A program made the position numbers and the translations under genes. From Zonotrichia leucophrys gambelii (taxonomy: Eukaryota; Chordata; Aves; Passeriformes; Passerellidae): 64,000 nt of DNA. The notes under the pieces were generated by a model. That model made no database searches, had not been told where the DNA came from, and saw nothing but the letters and a program-made list of their open reading frames with translations. The stretch spans positions 134,773,033 to 134,837,032 of the forward strand of contig NC_088171.1 of NCBI RefSeq assembly GCF_028769735.1, given 5' to 3'. Below, in pieces: positions 35,668 through 49,200 of this stretch (its first letter is position 1; the number at the start of each line of letters is the position of its first letter).

Positions 35668-38600
35668 GTTAAAAAATCCCTTTATGTTATCCTTAAACTT
35701 TGATGGATGCATCTTCTGTACATTTGCTTCCCTTCTCAGTTTTCTATGGTTTATATTCAGTTTTGCTTTAGTCACCTACATCAGCTTCTTTTGTTTTCAT
35801 CATTGCCCATTAGAAATTAAAAAACCTGGTCAGCTTAGGGGTGTTTTAAATTCATCATTACTGTTCCAATTCTTGACTGTGTGATTCTTGTTTTGGCTCA
35901 CTTAGTGAAACATTCTTTAAATTCTCTCAGCTATCATTCACATTTTTTTCAATTTATTCTTTCCCCACTGATTTATTATGTACTTATTTACAATTTTTAA
36001 AATGTATCCTTACTGATAGCTTGGGAGAAGCTTGTGTCAATGTATATCCTGTAGGTCATAAAAATTGTCATTTTACAAAAAAGGCATTCCTAAATTAGCA
36101 CAAGTTCTTTGATCATTTTCTCTTGTGTATCAATGTGAGTCTAATAAACTCTCAGCTCTATTATGATATGAAAGCAATTTATATTTTTTGCATTTTAACA
36201 AGAAGAGAACTAAAGCTTTATCATGTATTACTCAGTTTGAAAAAAAAATACAAATGAAGTCTATTTGTTTCCTGTCCCCTGCCCTACTCCTAGGGCCCCA
36301 TATTCTTGTTATTAATTTGTTTTAACCTCCAAACAAGGTAACCAAATAAAACCTGTTTATTTGGAATGGTGCCTGTTCAAGGTTAACACTCATAATGGGC
36401 CAGGGAATTGTTTGGAAAAATACTGGTTGATGAAGGCCAAAACCATGCCATGGATTTCTCTTAGTTTTTAGCAGTATGGGCAATGAAGTCCAACACACAA
36501 TAAACTTTCCTAGTGTTGTTGAATTTATTAGTATAAATATAGCCAGAAAGTACCTTTTAAACATGTTGTGCTGCCATCCTCCTTAGATTCTTTGGAACAG
36601 GTGATTTCATGTCTCTAATATTTCAAGAAAATGTCAGTGATATAATGTTAATGGAAACTACTCAAGAGTTGACTAATAATTTAATATTCTTAATTGTTGC
36701 CAAGATCCTTTATGCTAGTATAGACAGTCCAGGATTTTTTATTTGATTTCATACAGTGCTTCAATTAACTTTCATCTTCGTATCTTAATGCTAAGGAATT
36801 ATTATATTTTACCTCCTTTCCACACTCTCACCTTACAGATAAGTTAATGCTGTCCTGGTCAGGTCGGGGAGACCTTCTAGATTTCACAGCTGCTTCTTCT
36901 TGTTGAAAGTGGTCCAAAAATACTAGTCTTTCTTTTTATCCAGCAGTTCATTCCTAGAATCATCTTATTACTGTTTTTGGTTATTCAGAAAAATCATTAA
37001 ATTCCCTCCCCATTCCTTCTTCCTCACATCCTTCAGAACTATCTGATTCCCAAAAAGTAAAAGAACCTTTATGCTGTCTATTTATTATTAAAGAACTTCC
37101 TTTCTTTTTTTTTTTCTCACAGAACTGTCTCTTCTTTCAACTGTTTAAATGATCTCCATGAGCATGTATTATAGTAATGGATTTGGCTACAAGTAGATTT
37201 TCAGTTGACCACCAAGATTTGAAATATAGATTTTGCAGTTTTCTTTGAGAAATTTCATTGACATTTAAGTACTTTTATATCTTAATTCCAAAATCAAGGT
37301 TTCTTTAAGGTAAAGAAACTTTTTTAAAAGGAAACCATGTCCCTGCAGTCAGAATAAGCTTTTTAAACTCTGAAAACAGCATTTTGAAATGAGCACAGTG
37401 TACATTATTAAATATTTGGAATTCTGAATTTTAATTGAAGAGATTGGGTATTATTGCATAAAGATTCCATCTTTCTTCATAGCAAGCATCGACACTGTGT
37501 TATTTTTTTAATAATATAAAAAAATTCTGGAGTTCATATATCTTCCCTTCAAAAGCCATCAACATTCCAAGTAATTTAGGGAAACTTACCCCATAGTACA
37601 GTGCCCTACAGCAAACCCCATAGCAGACCTCATCCTTCCTGAAGCAAGGACAATTGTACACAAGGAAAAGCAAGAGGAATTAGAAACAATTCTCAGCCAT
37701 TTTATAAAAAGAAAATTCACTTGAAGACATTTATGGAATGTATGAGTTGGGTTTGAAGCTGCAAAATTCGGCTCTGTGAGAAACAGTATGGAAATCAGTT
37801 CTAGTGGCAAAATACACCCAAGAAGCTGGATAAATTTGCAGGTGGTTAATCCCTGCTGAGTTTGTTTCTACCTCCACTGACAGTTTTTTTTCATCTGAAA
37901 GCTGCTGATGCAGCAGAGATGGGATCCCTGGAGCCCAGAGCCCCTCAGACACAGCAGGTCTATGCCCAGTTACAGTAGTCCAAGCATAAATAAGAACTTC
38001 TATGGAACTTTTAGCAGCCTCTCCAGTTGTAATCAGTATCCAATCTAATCTCTCTAAAAGCTTTTCTTATTAGGGGGCATATTCATTTAAGAGGCCATCA
38101 TTAAAAAGAGAAACAGGGGAAACAATTATTGTCTGGCATATGAGATCCCTTGTGGATAGTAAGACCATTAGCAAAACAATTTGGGGGCATTAAGCTAAAC
38201 ACTGAGCACTGTCACAGCAATGCTTTTCACTAGCAATCTTCATACAGTTTCATCAGCGGTAATATTAATGTCTAGTTTATTCTTCTGCTCTGTTAAAAAT
38301 ATGTAAAGTACGCAATGAACAATTTTTCCTTGTACTTAAAAAAGACTCCTATGTAAACAGTGAAATGAGTATGCAAATTATAACAACCTAACCAAAATAC
38401 CAACAAAAATTAAATAGTAATAAGAGATTTCACCAGCAGATGAGTGTGTAAAATATAGGAAAGAAATGTATAACAGGAAGAATTCTGTAGAAGAGACAGG
38501 AAGAGATAAAAGGATAGGCCACATCAGATATATCTGTCAACCACAAGCCATCATTTAAAGTCAGTTTAGGTTTTTAAATACCATTTGGAGTCATCTGAGA

Positions 38601-38898
38601 ATGAGTAGTCAATTATGCTATTTATAGGGAAAGACAATGGCAGCTCAGATATCACGGCCTTACTGTCACCCAGTGTGATGTTTTCTTCTCAGTAGCGACC
38701 ACATACTCAGGCATCTTAGTGGCCAGGGCTAAACCAGAGCTCACATCAAGACATCAATGGTTTTGCTCCATTTTTGAAATCCGGGACTCCTGCAGGATCT
38801 TTCTTATCTGGTTTCTCACAAGATACCCAGAAGGACCTCTGCTCTTCCATATTTTGCCAAAGCCCTTTCTATTAATTTAGGTTTTTTTTTTTATTAGA

Positions 38899-38972
38899 AG
38901 AAAGGGGAAGTGGAGCAGAATAAAAGAGACAGAAAGGGGAAGTGGAGCAGGGTAAAAGAGACAGAGAGGGGC
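38899..38972. repeat. 32-bp purine-rich tandem duplication
   Basis: Two units (38899-38930 and 38931-38962), differing at about two positions, plus a partial third unit beginning AGAGAGGGGC. The unit contains AGAAAGGGGAAGTGGAGCAG. Confidence 0.9.
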
Positions 38973-39669
38973 AAATAGCTTCTCTGATGCAACCAGCCAC
39001 AGAACAGCCAATTAAAAGGAAGTTTCTTTTCAAATTTTAAATGCTTTAATGTTCTACTAAGAGATTTTCCTAGCTTCTACGTTTGTTGCACATAGAGCTC
39101 TCTAAATATCAGTATTTCCCCTGGGAAGAACCAAAGTGCTATTCACCTTTTACTCCTGATCAGGAAATCTTGCAGTATTTTCCATCATCTGTCTCTAATA
39201 TGATGTTTAACAAATAAAACAAATAGTAGGAATCATCACCCTCCTCATTAGATATAGCAAGGCTTTCCTGATATCCATGAGCTTGAGATGACGAAAAAAA
39301 AAAAAGCCTAAGCAGGGGTGAGACAGAAAAAAAAATATACAAACCCCTTTGCAATGTATGACTAAAATATGAGACAAAAATGTCTCACAGATAAACAGCA
39401 CTTTAAAGAAAATTAATAAAAAACCATGACTGCTGAAGAAGTCTAAACTTTAATTTCTCCTAGAAGTTTTCTTTTGTCAAAGAGTATGGTTTCAAGGTAA
39501 AAAGACAGTAATACTTTTATGTATAAACCTCCTTGACATCTGAAAGACTAATCTGACCAGCCTAGTTTTTAATACCAGGTACAGCAGGTAAAGGAGATCC
39601 CAAAACTTTACCAAATAAAGCAGCATATCAAGAAAAAATGAAAATATTTATTTAGATGTCTAAGTCTCC

Positions 39670-39702
39670 CAGACATTCTTTCTTTCTAGAAAAGAATGTC
39701 TG
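39670..39702. repeat. Perfect 12-bp inverted repeat, 9-nt loop
   Basis: Arms CAGACATTCTTT (39670-39681) and AAAGAATGTCTG (39691-39702) with loop CTTTCTAGA. Confidence 0.95.
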
Positions 39703-42251
39703 TTCTATATAGTGCAATTTATCTAGATATTAACATGCATGATTTCTTCAGTGTTTGTCATACTCTATTTTTAGGCTTTTTATATACATGCTTTGGGGCA
39801 GATTAAGAGATATACTTTTTGTTCACCTCTTTTTCCCTTCAGAGTCAGCACATGGAGCTGTTTACAGTAAAAAGGAATTATGTTTCAAGATCATGAGCTT
39901 AGTATGCGGTTTCTGTCAGTACCACTTACAAATGTCACGATTACAAGAGATATAAAAACATAAAAAGTTAGAGACTAGCATTTTTCTGTGCAGACCCTGT
40001 ATTTAACTAATAACTTTCATGGCTTGATCTCACTAGTCCTCACAAAAAAAAAATTCTAGTTGCTTGCAAAAAGTAAGACAGAAATAGTCAGTCTTTTGAC
40101 TTTTTTTTTCTTTTTTATTTTTACTTTTTTTTTTTAACACTGAAATCTTTATATAGAGGGAGGTAGAGCAGAGGTAGTGAAGGAGAGGTGGTGGACTGAT
40201 GGTAAACCAATTCTGGTTTCCTGTTTTTTAGCATTGGTTTTAATTAAAGTTGTGGGGTTGCAGTATTTTAATTTTGTTCCCTGGAGGAGTTACCTAAGCA
40301 ATTCTCAACCAATTGAGAGCAACTCTGCAATACCAAACAGCCCCAGGACATTGCCAGAGAGTACTGCTGTACTTAGGAGGCTGCATTACTCACAGATATT
40401 CATAAATAACCATTCAAGTTTTTTCAGGCACCAGGACATCATGTGTTTCATAAGGGCATGTATTAAGCATATTTACTGACTGCATTATGAATGTCTATAT
40501 CAGGTGTGATTCAGCTGAACTTCTCAACTTGTTTGTGTTAGGACATATTTTGTCCATGTCCTGACTACATGTCAGGATAAGGCCAGGGTACAAATTTTTC
40601 TTCAGCGTGCCTTGAACTTCACTGGAACAAACTCAACCACCAAAACAGGAAGGAAGGGAAAATTGTGCCTCCAGTAACCTGGCACCCAAGGGAATAGGGC
40701 AGTAGGCTGGACTTGCATAGCTCCCAAGTTCTGTAGTTTTAGGCAAACCCAAAAAGGTGAAAATGGTGCCTAAAGTCAGATTTTCTCTGAAAGCAAGTGA
40801 GAAGAAAGAACAGGAAATGTAATTTTGTTCCTAAATTTCACTGATTAGTATCTTAGATAACACATATCATATTTGAAAGTAGCCAACAAGGAGACATAAC
40901 AGAAGTACGGGCAAAAAGAAATCAACAGGAAACTAGATTTTAAGTTGAACATCAGAAAAGTGTCAATACAATTGCTAATTGAATGAATAATTTGTTTTTC
41001 TGCATGAGGGTTTCGGAAATTTTTCTTAGTCAATTCATACTTTGTAGAACAGATCTTTGGCAAAGATTGTGTCAGCAAAACCAGAAAAAAATCCTTCCCC
41101 AAATATCTACTGAATGCAAAATAAACAAAGAGAAGCCATCAATCCTCCTTACAATTGGGAAACTTGAGCATACAAAACTGTGTGGTAGAAAAAACATTTT
41201 ACTTATCTACTTTGTCACATAAGTGGTATCTGTACCTTAGATAGCTTGGGAGGATGTTGATTTCCAAAATAACTGCATTTAATGTACAAAAGTGAATTAT
41301 TTTGTTTGCACTTTTAGTAGAATACAAGCAGTTTAGAAGGTTTATTCTGCTTCATAATAATGAATTCAGTGCTCTAAGGGAGGTTTTAAACAGTTTAAAT
41401 GTAATGCTTTCAACAGATGCATTTCCCCAAGGCAGATACTATGTCTCTATGTGCCTGCTGAAGTATTCTCACCTTAAAGTTAGGTGAGGGCTCTTTCAAC
41501 TCCTCACCCAGATCCCACCTAGCCTACTCCCAACACAGCTGGGAATCAGAGGTCATTCAGACAAAAGCTCTCTACAAACTCTTTTTTCTGAAACTTGCTG
41601 GTTGTTTTATAGACTTTTTGGGTTACTGGCTCATGTTTCTTCTGTGATTTATACCTGGAGTTGCCTGTTAGAGCTTTGAATTTCAACAATCATGTTTGAC
41701 TTGCTGTTCAGATAACTGCCTCACCTTACCCTCATTTCACATCAATCAGGATTCCCTGACATCTCAAAACCAGCCAGACTTTTAGAAAATAAACCTGAAA
41801 CTTTATTTGATCTTGGCTTCAAGTGCAAAAAACATGAGGATGCCAACCTCCACTATAAAGTTAAAAGACAGTACAAAAATCAACAATGTTGAAAATTTAT
41901 TGCCCACTAGTCACAAGACTTTTCCATTAGCACAGGCAAGTGGGAAAGAATATGTAACTGAATGGTCTTAATATATTTTGTTGATTTAGCAAATCAGTGC
42001 AGAAGATGGCAAACTGGATATTACCTCTTCTACTCTGGAGTACAGCTAATGCTGGTCATGGCTGGAGCTGCACTTGCTGAGGAGGCCTGTTGGTCATGCC
42101 TTTTAGTTCTGCAAGGGTTAAGTTCATCAACTCTGCAAGGCTTGGACAGCAGAGATGTAAGTTTAGCAATGACCACAGCCAATACCGCCATTAGCAATGC
42201 TAATTTGGAGAGATCTTTCCATCACCTCTGTTGACAGAAACACACCACAGG

Positions 42252-42274
42252 AAAATTCCTGCAGCTGGAATTTT
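42252..42274. repeat. Perfect 8-bp inverted repeat, 7-nt loop
   Basis: Arms AAAATTCC (42252-42259) and GGAATTTT (42267-42274) around TGCAGCT. Its right arm overlaps the next hairpin by two bases. Confidence 0.9.
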
Positions 42275-42300
42275 GTCACCGCTATGTTGAGCGGTGACAA
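42273..42300. repeat. Perfect 11-bp inverted repeat, 6-nt loop
   Basis: Arms TTGTCACCGCT (42273-42283) and AGCGGTGACAA (42290-42300) around ATGTTG. It includes two CpG dinucleotides in otherwise CpG-poor DNA. Confidence 0.95.
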
Positions 42301-43397
42301 TGAGCAGCTGATAATACAGCTCCCTGTTTGTAGGGAACAGTTATGGACTCAAAAATTCAAGAAATTATATTAAAATGCTCTTTCCTTTCTGAGAACCAAT
42401 CTCTTCCTCTTTGTTTTCTGCCACATACAAACTAACCAACAGTATAAAAATATGTTTCCTAAGGTAGAATATTTACTCTTACACCGGGCCCTTTTCAGAA
42501 CACTCATAACTTGTGTAGAAATTCTGAAGTAAATGCTAAAATTAATTAATTTTCAGGCTTTTTCTTCCTGCTATTGTGTTACGTTTTTATTAGAAAATAA
42601 TGTAAGAAGGCTGCACATCTTAGTGCACTGAAAGCCCTCTTGTTCCTTGCAAGTGAAAAATGAAACTATTCACTTTTTTCCCCCTGGAAAAAAAAGCTAA
42701 AACAAACAACACATGTGAGCAGCAGGCTCATTTAAACAATTGATTATTCAGTTTCTAGAGTTAAGACAAAAAAGGCTTATCTCCAAAGCCATGAAAAAGA
42801 CAATATTTTTTATAAGAGTCCAAGTAGAAAAGCCATTATTTACTATCTGGAAATAATCCAGTTAATTTTTCCTTTCAATGTACATTAAGAAACAAGAAAA
42901 GTTACTTAGGTGTAAGAAGAAAACATTCAGATTTATTAGAATGTATCCTGGATCAAAATGGTTTTCACTGTCAGATTTTTAATTATGAGTACCTAATATC
43001 AGGTTTCTAAAGGCCTGTTTTGGCAGTTAAATTTGCATGGCATTATTTTCAGTAGCTGTTAAGCAATTGTAAACTCTGGCGAATTTAGAGACAACTGTTA
43101 GTGATCACTGCCCCATAGGATATCAACTAGGATTTAGTCACTCTGCCTTAGTTCCTGATCTGAAAACACGATTTCTTCTCTGTCCTAGTCATCAGCATCC
43201 TCTGAGCTCACTGCTGGGGACAGGATGCACACTACTCAGTGATAACAAACATGCCAGAACCTGGCCCTTGAGAGGTCAGGCTGATGCCTCAGCCCAAAGG
43301 AAGTTGTTGCAAACCACATACTGAGGTTACTTTTTGCAGATGTAGGTCTGCTTGCTACCAGGGCAGCTGCACACATGATCCAAAACAAAATACTTCC

Positions 43398-43431
43398 TTC
43401 TCCACCTAATATGGTTCTCCACCTAATATGG
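43398..43431. repeat. Perfect 17-bp tandem duplication
   Basis: TTCTCCACCTAATATGG occurs twice head to tail, at 43398-43414 and 43415-43431. Confidence 0.93.
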
Positions 43432-45760
43432 CATTTTAGCTAAAATCAAAAGTAGGACTTAAAACTGGAGCTGCACTTTTTGTGGATATTTGCAGATAAA
43501 TCACTGCATAGAATTTCATTCTGTGAAAACAGATGAGCTACACATTTCTGTGCAAGTGTTCACTTTAATTTGCCAAGTTTCATGTTATTATGACAATGCT
43601 TAAATTTCACATTCAATAAATTTGTGCTATCAAAAAATTCACCTAATTTTTTTTCACAGTATCACATTTTCAGAGTGCTTTCAAAGTGTCCTTGAACCTT
43701 CTGATTTGAATCAGCTTTCTATTAAGTGTAAATAATGGGTAATAAATCTTTACTGCTGAAAAGTTGAGCTGCTCATGAATTGTCATGTATTCAGAAGCAT
43801 GAGACCTTCAATTAACAGACAGCTAATGCCCAGATGCCTAATACAGTGTACTTGGAAATCTGAAAATATTGAGCTTGAAAGAAATCTCCAGAAGATTTCC
43901 CATCAAGAAATTATGTATTAGTTTAGTGACAACTTTAGTAGTTCACCCAAAAGTTTAATGATTCTAATAACAAGAAAACACATATATTAAATAAGGTTCC
44001 AGTCCATCAGGCTATTTGACTAAAGTTATCTTTTACAACATTTCAAAGAAAATATTAAAAGCTAAAGTGTATCCTTAGAAAATGAGATCTGCTTAAAGTC
44101 CATCCAAATGTGGCTTCCAAGGAAGCAAGAAGAGGAAAAGTACTATAAATGAGTCATATTAATTACAGGCACAAGAAAGATTTTGGCCACCAACATCAAA
44201 GAAAGACAGATATAAAAGGAAAAGAGAAAAATTAATTTCAGAAGCAAACACATTATTTTGGAATGAGTGAATATTTCACTCTAATGCTGATGTTTTTTAC
44301 TTGGAAACTGCAGTAGGCATCAGCTTACTGGGATGTGAGCAACTAACAGAACAAGGATGAAATCAGGGCCATCACAGAAAATGTGAGGCAGAACAAGCAC
44401 AGGGCCTAAGTAACCTTGGTCAATACAAAAATCACCTGTTCAGAAGGAGAAATTTAAAAAATATAAATTCTAGCAAACATTGTGGAATTGAGGCCTGAGA
44501 AAGAAATCTGCTGTAGAGTAAATCTAAAGTACCTTTTATTTTCATAAGACACAAATTTACACTATATAAGGAAGCTCTCAATCTATCCTAATACCAATTC
44601 TTTCAAGACCAGCCTTTTATGCTTTACCACTTGTTCACACCAGGTAACATAATGGCCACTATTTTAAGAAGTTCACTTTAATGCAACTTTTTGATCACCT
44701 CCTTGACCTTGCTTCATCCAACATTGTTCGAGAAAAGGGGAAGAAAAAGGCTCTAGACAATGTTTTTGAGGTCGGCCCCGAACGGTCAACTTACATTAGG
44801 GCTTTCCAGTTACAGACTCTAGGAAATATCTCTTCAATATAAACATCCCAAATGCTTAAAGGATGCATCAGCAGCATCCATGGGTACCATGGGTACCAAA
44901 CTATGTTCCCATCACAGATTAAGAAAGAAGTCACTAATTTCTGGATATAAAATGTAATCTTCAAAGTCTGGCATCAGAATCTGGCACAGTTTCAGATCAG
45001 CTGTGCACCAAATCTCCCTTTTATTAGGCCTCCACTGTGAAAATGCTCACAGTGTCAGTCCTTCTCACACACATATCTCCTCCTACTCAGATTTCATTTA
45101 TTTCTCCACCATTTCTCAGCAGAAAGCAACAATTTTTCCAGGGAGAAAAAAGTCAACAAAAATTAGAGTTCTATGTAGTGGTCACTGTAATGCAAACCAG
45201 ACGGCTTCCTCACATTTGCAGAACTGAGACTTCTAACACCCTTACCAATCTTGTCACTCCTCCCCTGTCTGGAAAATTTGAACACAGACTTGCTCTAACC
45301 ACTTTCCTCCAAAGGTCAGGCAACTCAAAACAGATTCATCAGCTTTCTGCTTTTGATGCTGTGAGAAAGGTCCTCAGGAATCCAGGACCTGCTCCTTCAG
45401 CAGATCACTAGAAAACAGAAACAAATAAAAATTGTCCCTTTGCAATGCTGATTTCCTGATGCCACATCAAGGAGTCATGAGTGTTATTCACAGTTTGAAA
45501 GGACTGTCAGATAAACAGTAGTTGCTAAAATGTTAATGAAGCAATGCACACTTTCATTGCTGGGTGCTGGTGGGTGCTAGCTAGGATGGTGGTTTGGACT
45601 TGCCTGGTGTAACAAAAGTTATCTTCTGTTGCATGGATATGCCAAATGTTTTCCCACTGACTTTTCTGTAAATATCTGTGAGAGGCATCCTTTTTGATGA
45701 TGTCATCTCTGTGAATAATGAGGATGACTGATTCTGATATTTCACCTTTAAACATGATAA

Positions 45761-46240
45761 ATTATAGAAGCATAGGTTATGCTGATTTGGAAGACACCCA
45801 TCAGCATCACCAAGTTCAGTTCCTGTTCCAGCACAGGAGACCCTCATGTGCCTGAGAGCGCTGTTTAAATGCTTCTTCAGCTCTGTCAGGCTTGGTGCCA
45901 TGCCGACTTCCCTAGGAAGCTGTTCCAGGGCCTAACCACCCTCTGGGTGAAGAACCTTTTTCCTTATACCCAACGTAAACCTCCCATGACTCAGCCTCAT
46001 GTCCTCAAGTCCTCAAGTCCCCAGCTTCAAGTCCTGTCACTTGTCACAAGAGATCGGTGCCTGCCCCTCCTCTTCCCCTCATGAGGGAGTTGCAGACTGC
46101 AATGAGGTCTCTCTTCAGCCTCCTCTTCTCCTGGCTGAACAGACCAAGGGACCTCAGCCACTCATCACCCAGCTTCCCCTCAAAGCCCTTCACCATCCTC
46201 AGGGCCCTGCTTTGGACAATCCCCGATGTCTCTATAGACT
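45761..46240 (-). mobile_element. CR1 LINE 3' fragment (about 480 bp)
   Basis: Minus-strand CR1 with 3' end at left. Plus-strand landmarks in order are ATAGAAGCATAGGTTATGCT, CATGTGCCTGAGAGCGCTGT, CTCTGTCAGGCTTGGTGCCA, CACCCTCTGGGTGAAGAACC, CTGCCCCTCCTCTTCCCCTC, CTTCAGCCTCCTCTTCTCCT and CCTTCACCATCCTCAGGGCC. The 5' end is truncated near TTTGGACAATCCCC. The segment at about 45990-46035 holds a small CCTCAAGT duplication not in the consensus. Its subfamily resembles the long copy at 5957. The several antisense open frames here are products of the G+C-rich LINE body. Confidence 0.95.
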
Positions 46241-49200
46241 CAACTCATTGAGACAGTTTGCCCTTTCATCTGAGATAAACATCCGGTGACACTTGCCTGT
46301 GCATCCATCATCATTAGACCAATTCACTTTGTGTTGCTGGAAGAGGGATTATTCCTCTTCTCAAGGGACACACCAGTGTGAACATCCTACCAGAGGCCTC
46401 TCAGTAGATTCAGGGCTTCTGACATGACTTTATTGTCCTTCTACCCAGGCTTCACTTATTCTCTTTCGCTTCCAAAATGTTCTGAAGTAGTACCATGTTT
46501 CTAATTTTAAAATTCACTGGTAAATAAGTATCATTTTATATCTATAAAATTTCTATCTACAACTCAACAGGTGAAAAAAATTTTGGAAACAAAAGATTTC
46601 TGGAGACATTGAAACTAAGAAAGAAGAAGTGTTTCAGGAAAAAGTGAACTGAATTATTTTAAGGTGAAGTAGTTCAGATACCAAAAAAATTATTGTTGAA
46701 GACCTTTACTGAAACTGAGTTCTGTTTCCACATATGAAAAATTATTAATATATTTGTGTTCTTCCCTCATACTCAATTTTTGTATGATGTTTACTGGCAA
46801 GCGGAGGAACCTGGAACTAGAAAGCAATAATTATTTGAGAAATCTGCTGTATCTGGTCATGCAGATGTTCCTTATTGACTGAAATGGCTATTTAAATAGC
46901 CATTCTGTGGGACAGGAGTTCCATCCAGTAATTAGAAGGCACACAGTTTAATCCTCATACTGTCTCGTGGATAAAAATTATTGAATTTATTTACTTCTGA
47001 TTGAATCCTAGTATTCATTAAACCCTAATGGGATAGCATTCCTGTTTTTTCTTTCTTTGTGATTATTACTGCATTCCCAAGTTTGTTTAGCAGGAGCTAT
47101 CATCTGGCTTTCAGGCATATTCTTCAACTTAATATGAAAATAATTTAACATTGAGTGGGTGCTAGAAAGAGACAGGCTGTGGAGCATTAATTATGTAAAA
47201 AGACTAGGGTTCCATCTGAAATCCATTTACTCTCAAGTAGAGAAATTGCATAAGAAAGGCCTCTCATTTATTTGCTTTTATCGTTTGATGATCAAAAAAT
47301 CTATCAACAAAAGCAGGTATTGTTAAAAAGGCTGGAACCCTTAAACTGTATTGGAATTTTTTTCAGTTTTTGTTTTTCAGAAAAGTCATTACTGTGTCGA
47401 GTTCTGTTGTGAAATCTTGCCCATGACATTGCTATGCAGGCATAAAATTTCCTTTTTAGATATTCAGTTCTCTTATAATAGATCTCAGTGTTAAGGTTCA
47501 GAGCAGCAGTAAAACTAAAAGTGAAATCCTAGTGGAGCTATTGTAAGTATTTCTAAAGAAATATGGAGCAATTCAAAGCACTGTTCAGCATGTTTTAAAC
47601 CACAAAAATCCTTTTTAGATAGACAGCAAGATATCATATAAAAATGCATATTGTATTTTTTATGTTGAAAAAGGAATCCTTTAAAATGTGGTTTTCTTCT
47701 TGATTTAGAATAATTTTATACTACGAAAATGGCAAAATATAATTTTAAATTCTGTCCTGTGCAATTAGATATTAAGTTGGGGCCTATAAGTGTATACTTT
47801 TTTCACTTTACTGCATTAAAAATTCAGTTTGAAGTATAATTCAAAATTGAAGGTGTGATTGAAAAGACAATTCTTCTTTATAGATCTTGTTATATCAAAT
47901 TAAATTTTAATCTATGATATTTTCAAAATGTGGGAAGGCATTTGAGTCTGTAGACTAGTGGCAATATGTGAAACTGCATTAAAGGAAATTTGCTTTCTTG
48001 TCCTGTCTCTATATTTAATAAAACCCCCTCATTTTACAAGACTTTGCTGGAAAATAAATAATGCAAAAAATTAGACCAAATGTTCAAACAAAACATACGT
48101 CCTTTATATGGAGGTAAAACATACTGCCTTTATATGGCAAAACATATAAATTATACAATTTTTTAGTTTTTAGCAAAACCAAAAAAATTCATTTTTGAGT
48201 ACCTCAGGAAGAAAGCAGGATAGTTATGAGTTATTGATAGAAATTAGTGGTTTTGGGTAAATGCAGAGTCCCAATTGCCTTCTTTTCACTCATAAAATGT
48301 CTTCCATTATGATGTCTGAAATATATCTATTCATAAGAAAATAAAACACTTAATGTAATTCAAGGAAAAATCTAGTGAAGAAAACCTTATTCCCTAGTTT
48401 TTATCTCCTGTAGAGATAATACATAGGAAATTTTGCCAGGAGTAAGCCAGGAACTATTGCATCATTAGGAACAGGTACTACACATCACTTTTAAAGGCAC
48501 ACTGCTGGGCTAGTTCTTACAAGATATGCTTCATTTTTGGCGGATGATTGCTGTGATAAGAATTTCCTTCGGCAGATGTCAGGATTATTAAAAAATACAG
48601 CTGTTCTCTAAAGAAAATAAGAAAACTAGATACATGATAGGAAAATAAAAAAACCCAAACTTGATAAATGATGCAATTCATAAACAGAAGCAAAAAAAGA
48701 TTAATTTAAAATAAAAAAAGTTTCCTTTAAGAAAACTTGAAAAAAAAAACTTGGTCTTAAAATTCTTTATCATTGAAAATAGTAGCTGCCAGCCAAGTTG
48801 ATGAAGTGAGTTATGCAGAAGACAGATAACAATTCTAGCTGTATCTTGAATGAATACCAACTGTAGCAAGTCAAACTTCATAAGCAGCCCTGCTGACCCT
48901 TCTTCAATTGATGTAAATATGGATTTATAGCATCAAAAAAATGTAGATGAATTTCCCTGAGCCATACACCAGCTCAATATGCTTGTATTGTAGAAGTATC
49001 CCTTACTTGAGAACCACATAAAAAAAATTACATGAGAGAAAGAAAAAACAAGAACCAGGACAATTGAATTTATAAACTTCATGATGCAGTAATAGGTGGA
49101 AACAGGATGAAAAGTAGTTTTAAGAGGTAAATATCTGCTGTGAAAACCTATATAACATGCACAGGACTTGATGTTTACTGATTGTGTTTATTGAAGTTGT

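Larger units (their letters stand above)
35668..45760. other. Longest repeat-poor stretch, no gene supported
   Basis: Ten kilobases without a recognised gene or interspersed repeat. It contains T-rich and A-rich runs (40107-40136), three small tandem duplications and several near-perfect hairpins, listed individually. The open frames at 40177-40479 (100 codons) and 45037-45411 (124 codons) have no known domain, no paralogue in the window and no convincing splice context. Confidence 0.5.

Noticed and set aside
38899..38972. CRISPR-like or structured repeat array
   Set aside because: Direct tandem units without spacers in vertebrate DNA; a simple duplication.
45037..45411. 124-codon plus-strand frame
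   Set aside because: No domain, no splice signals in context, and a second overlapping frame is equally open; consistent with chance.
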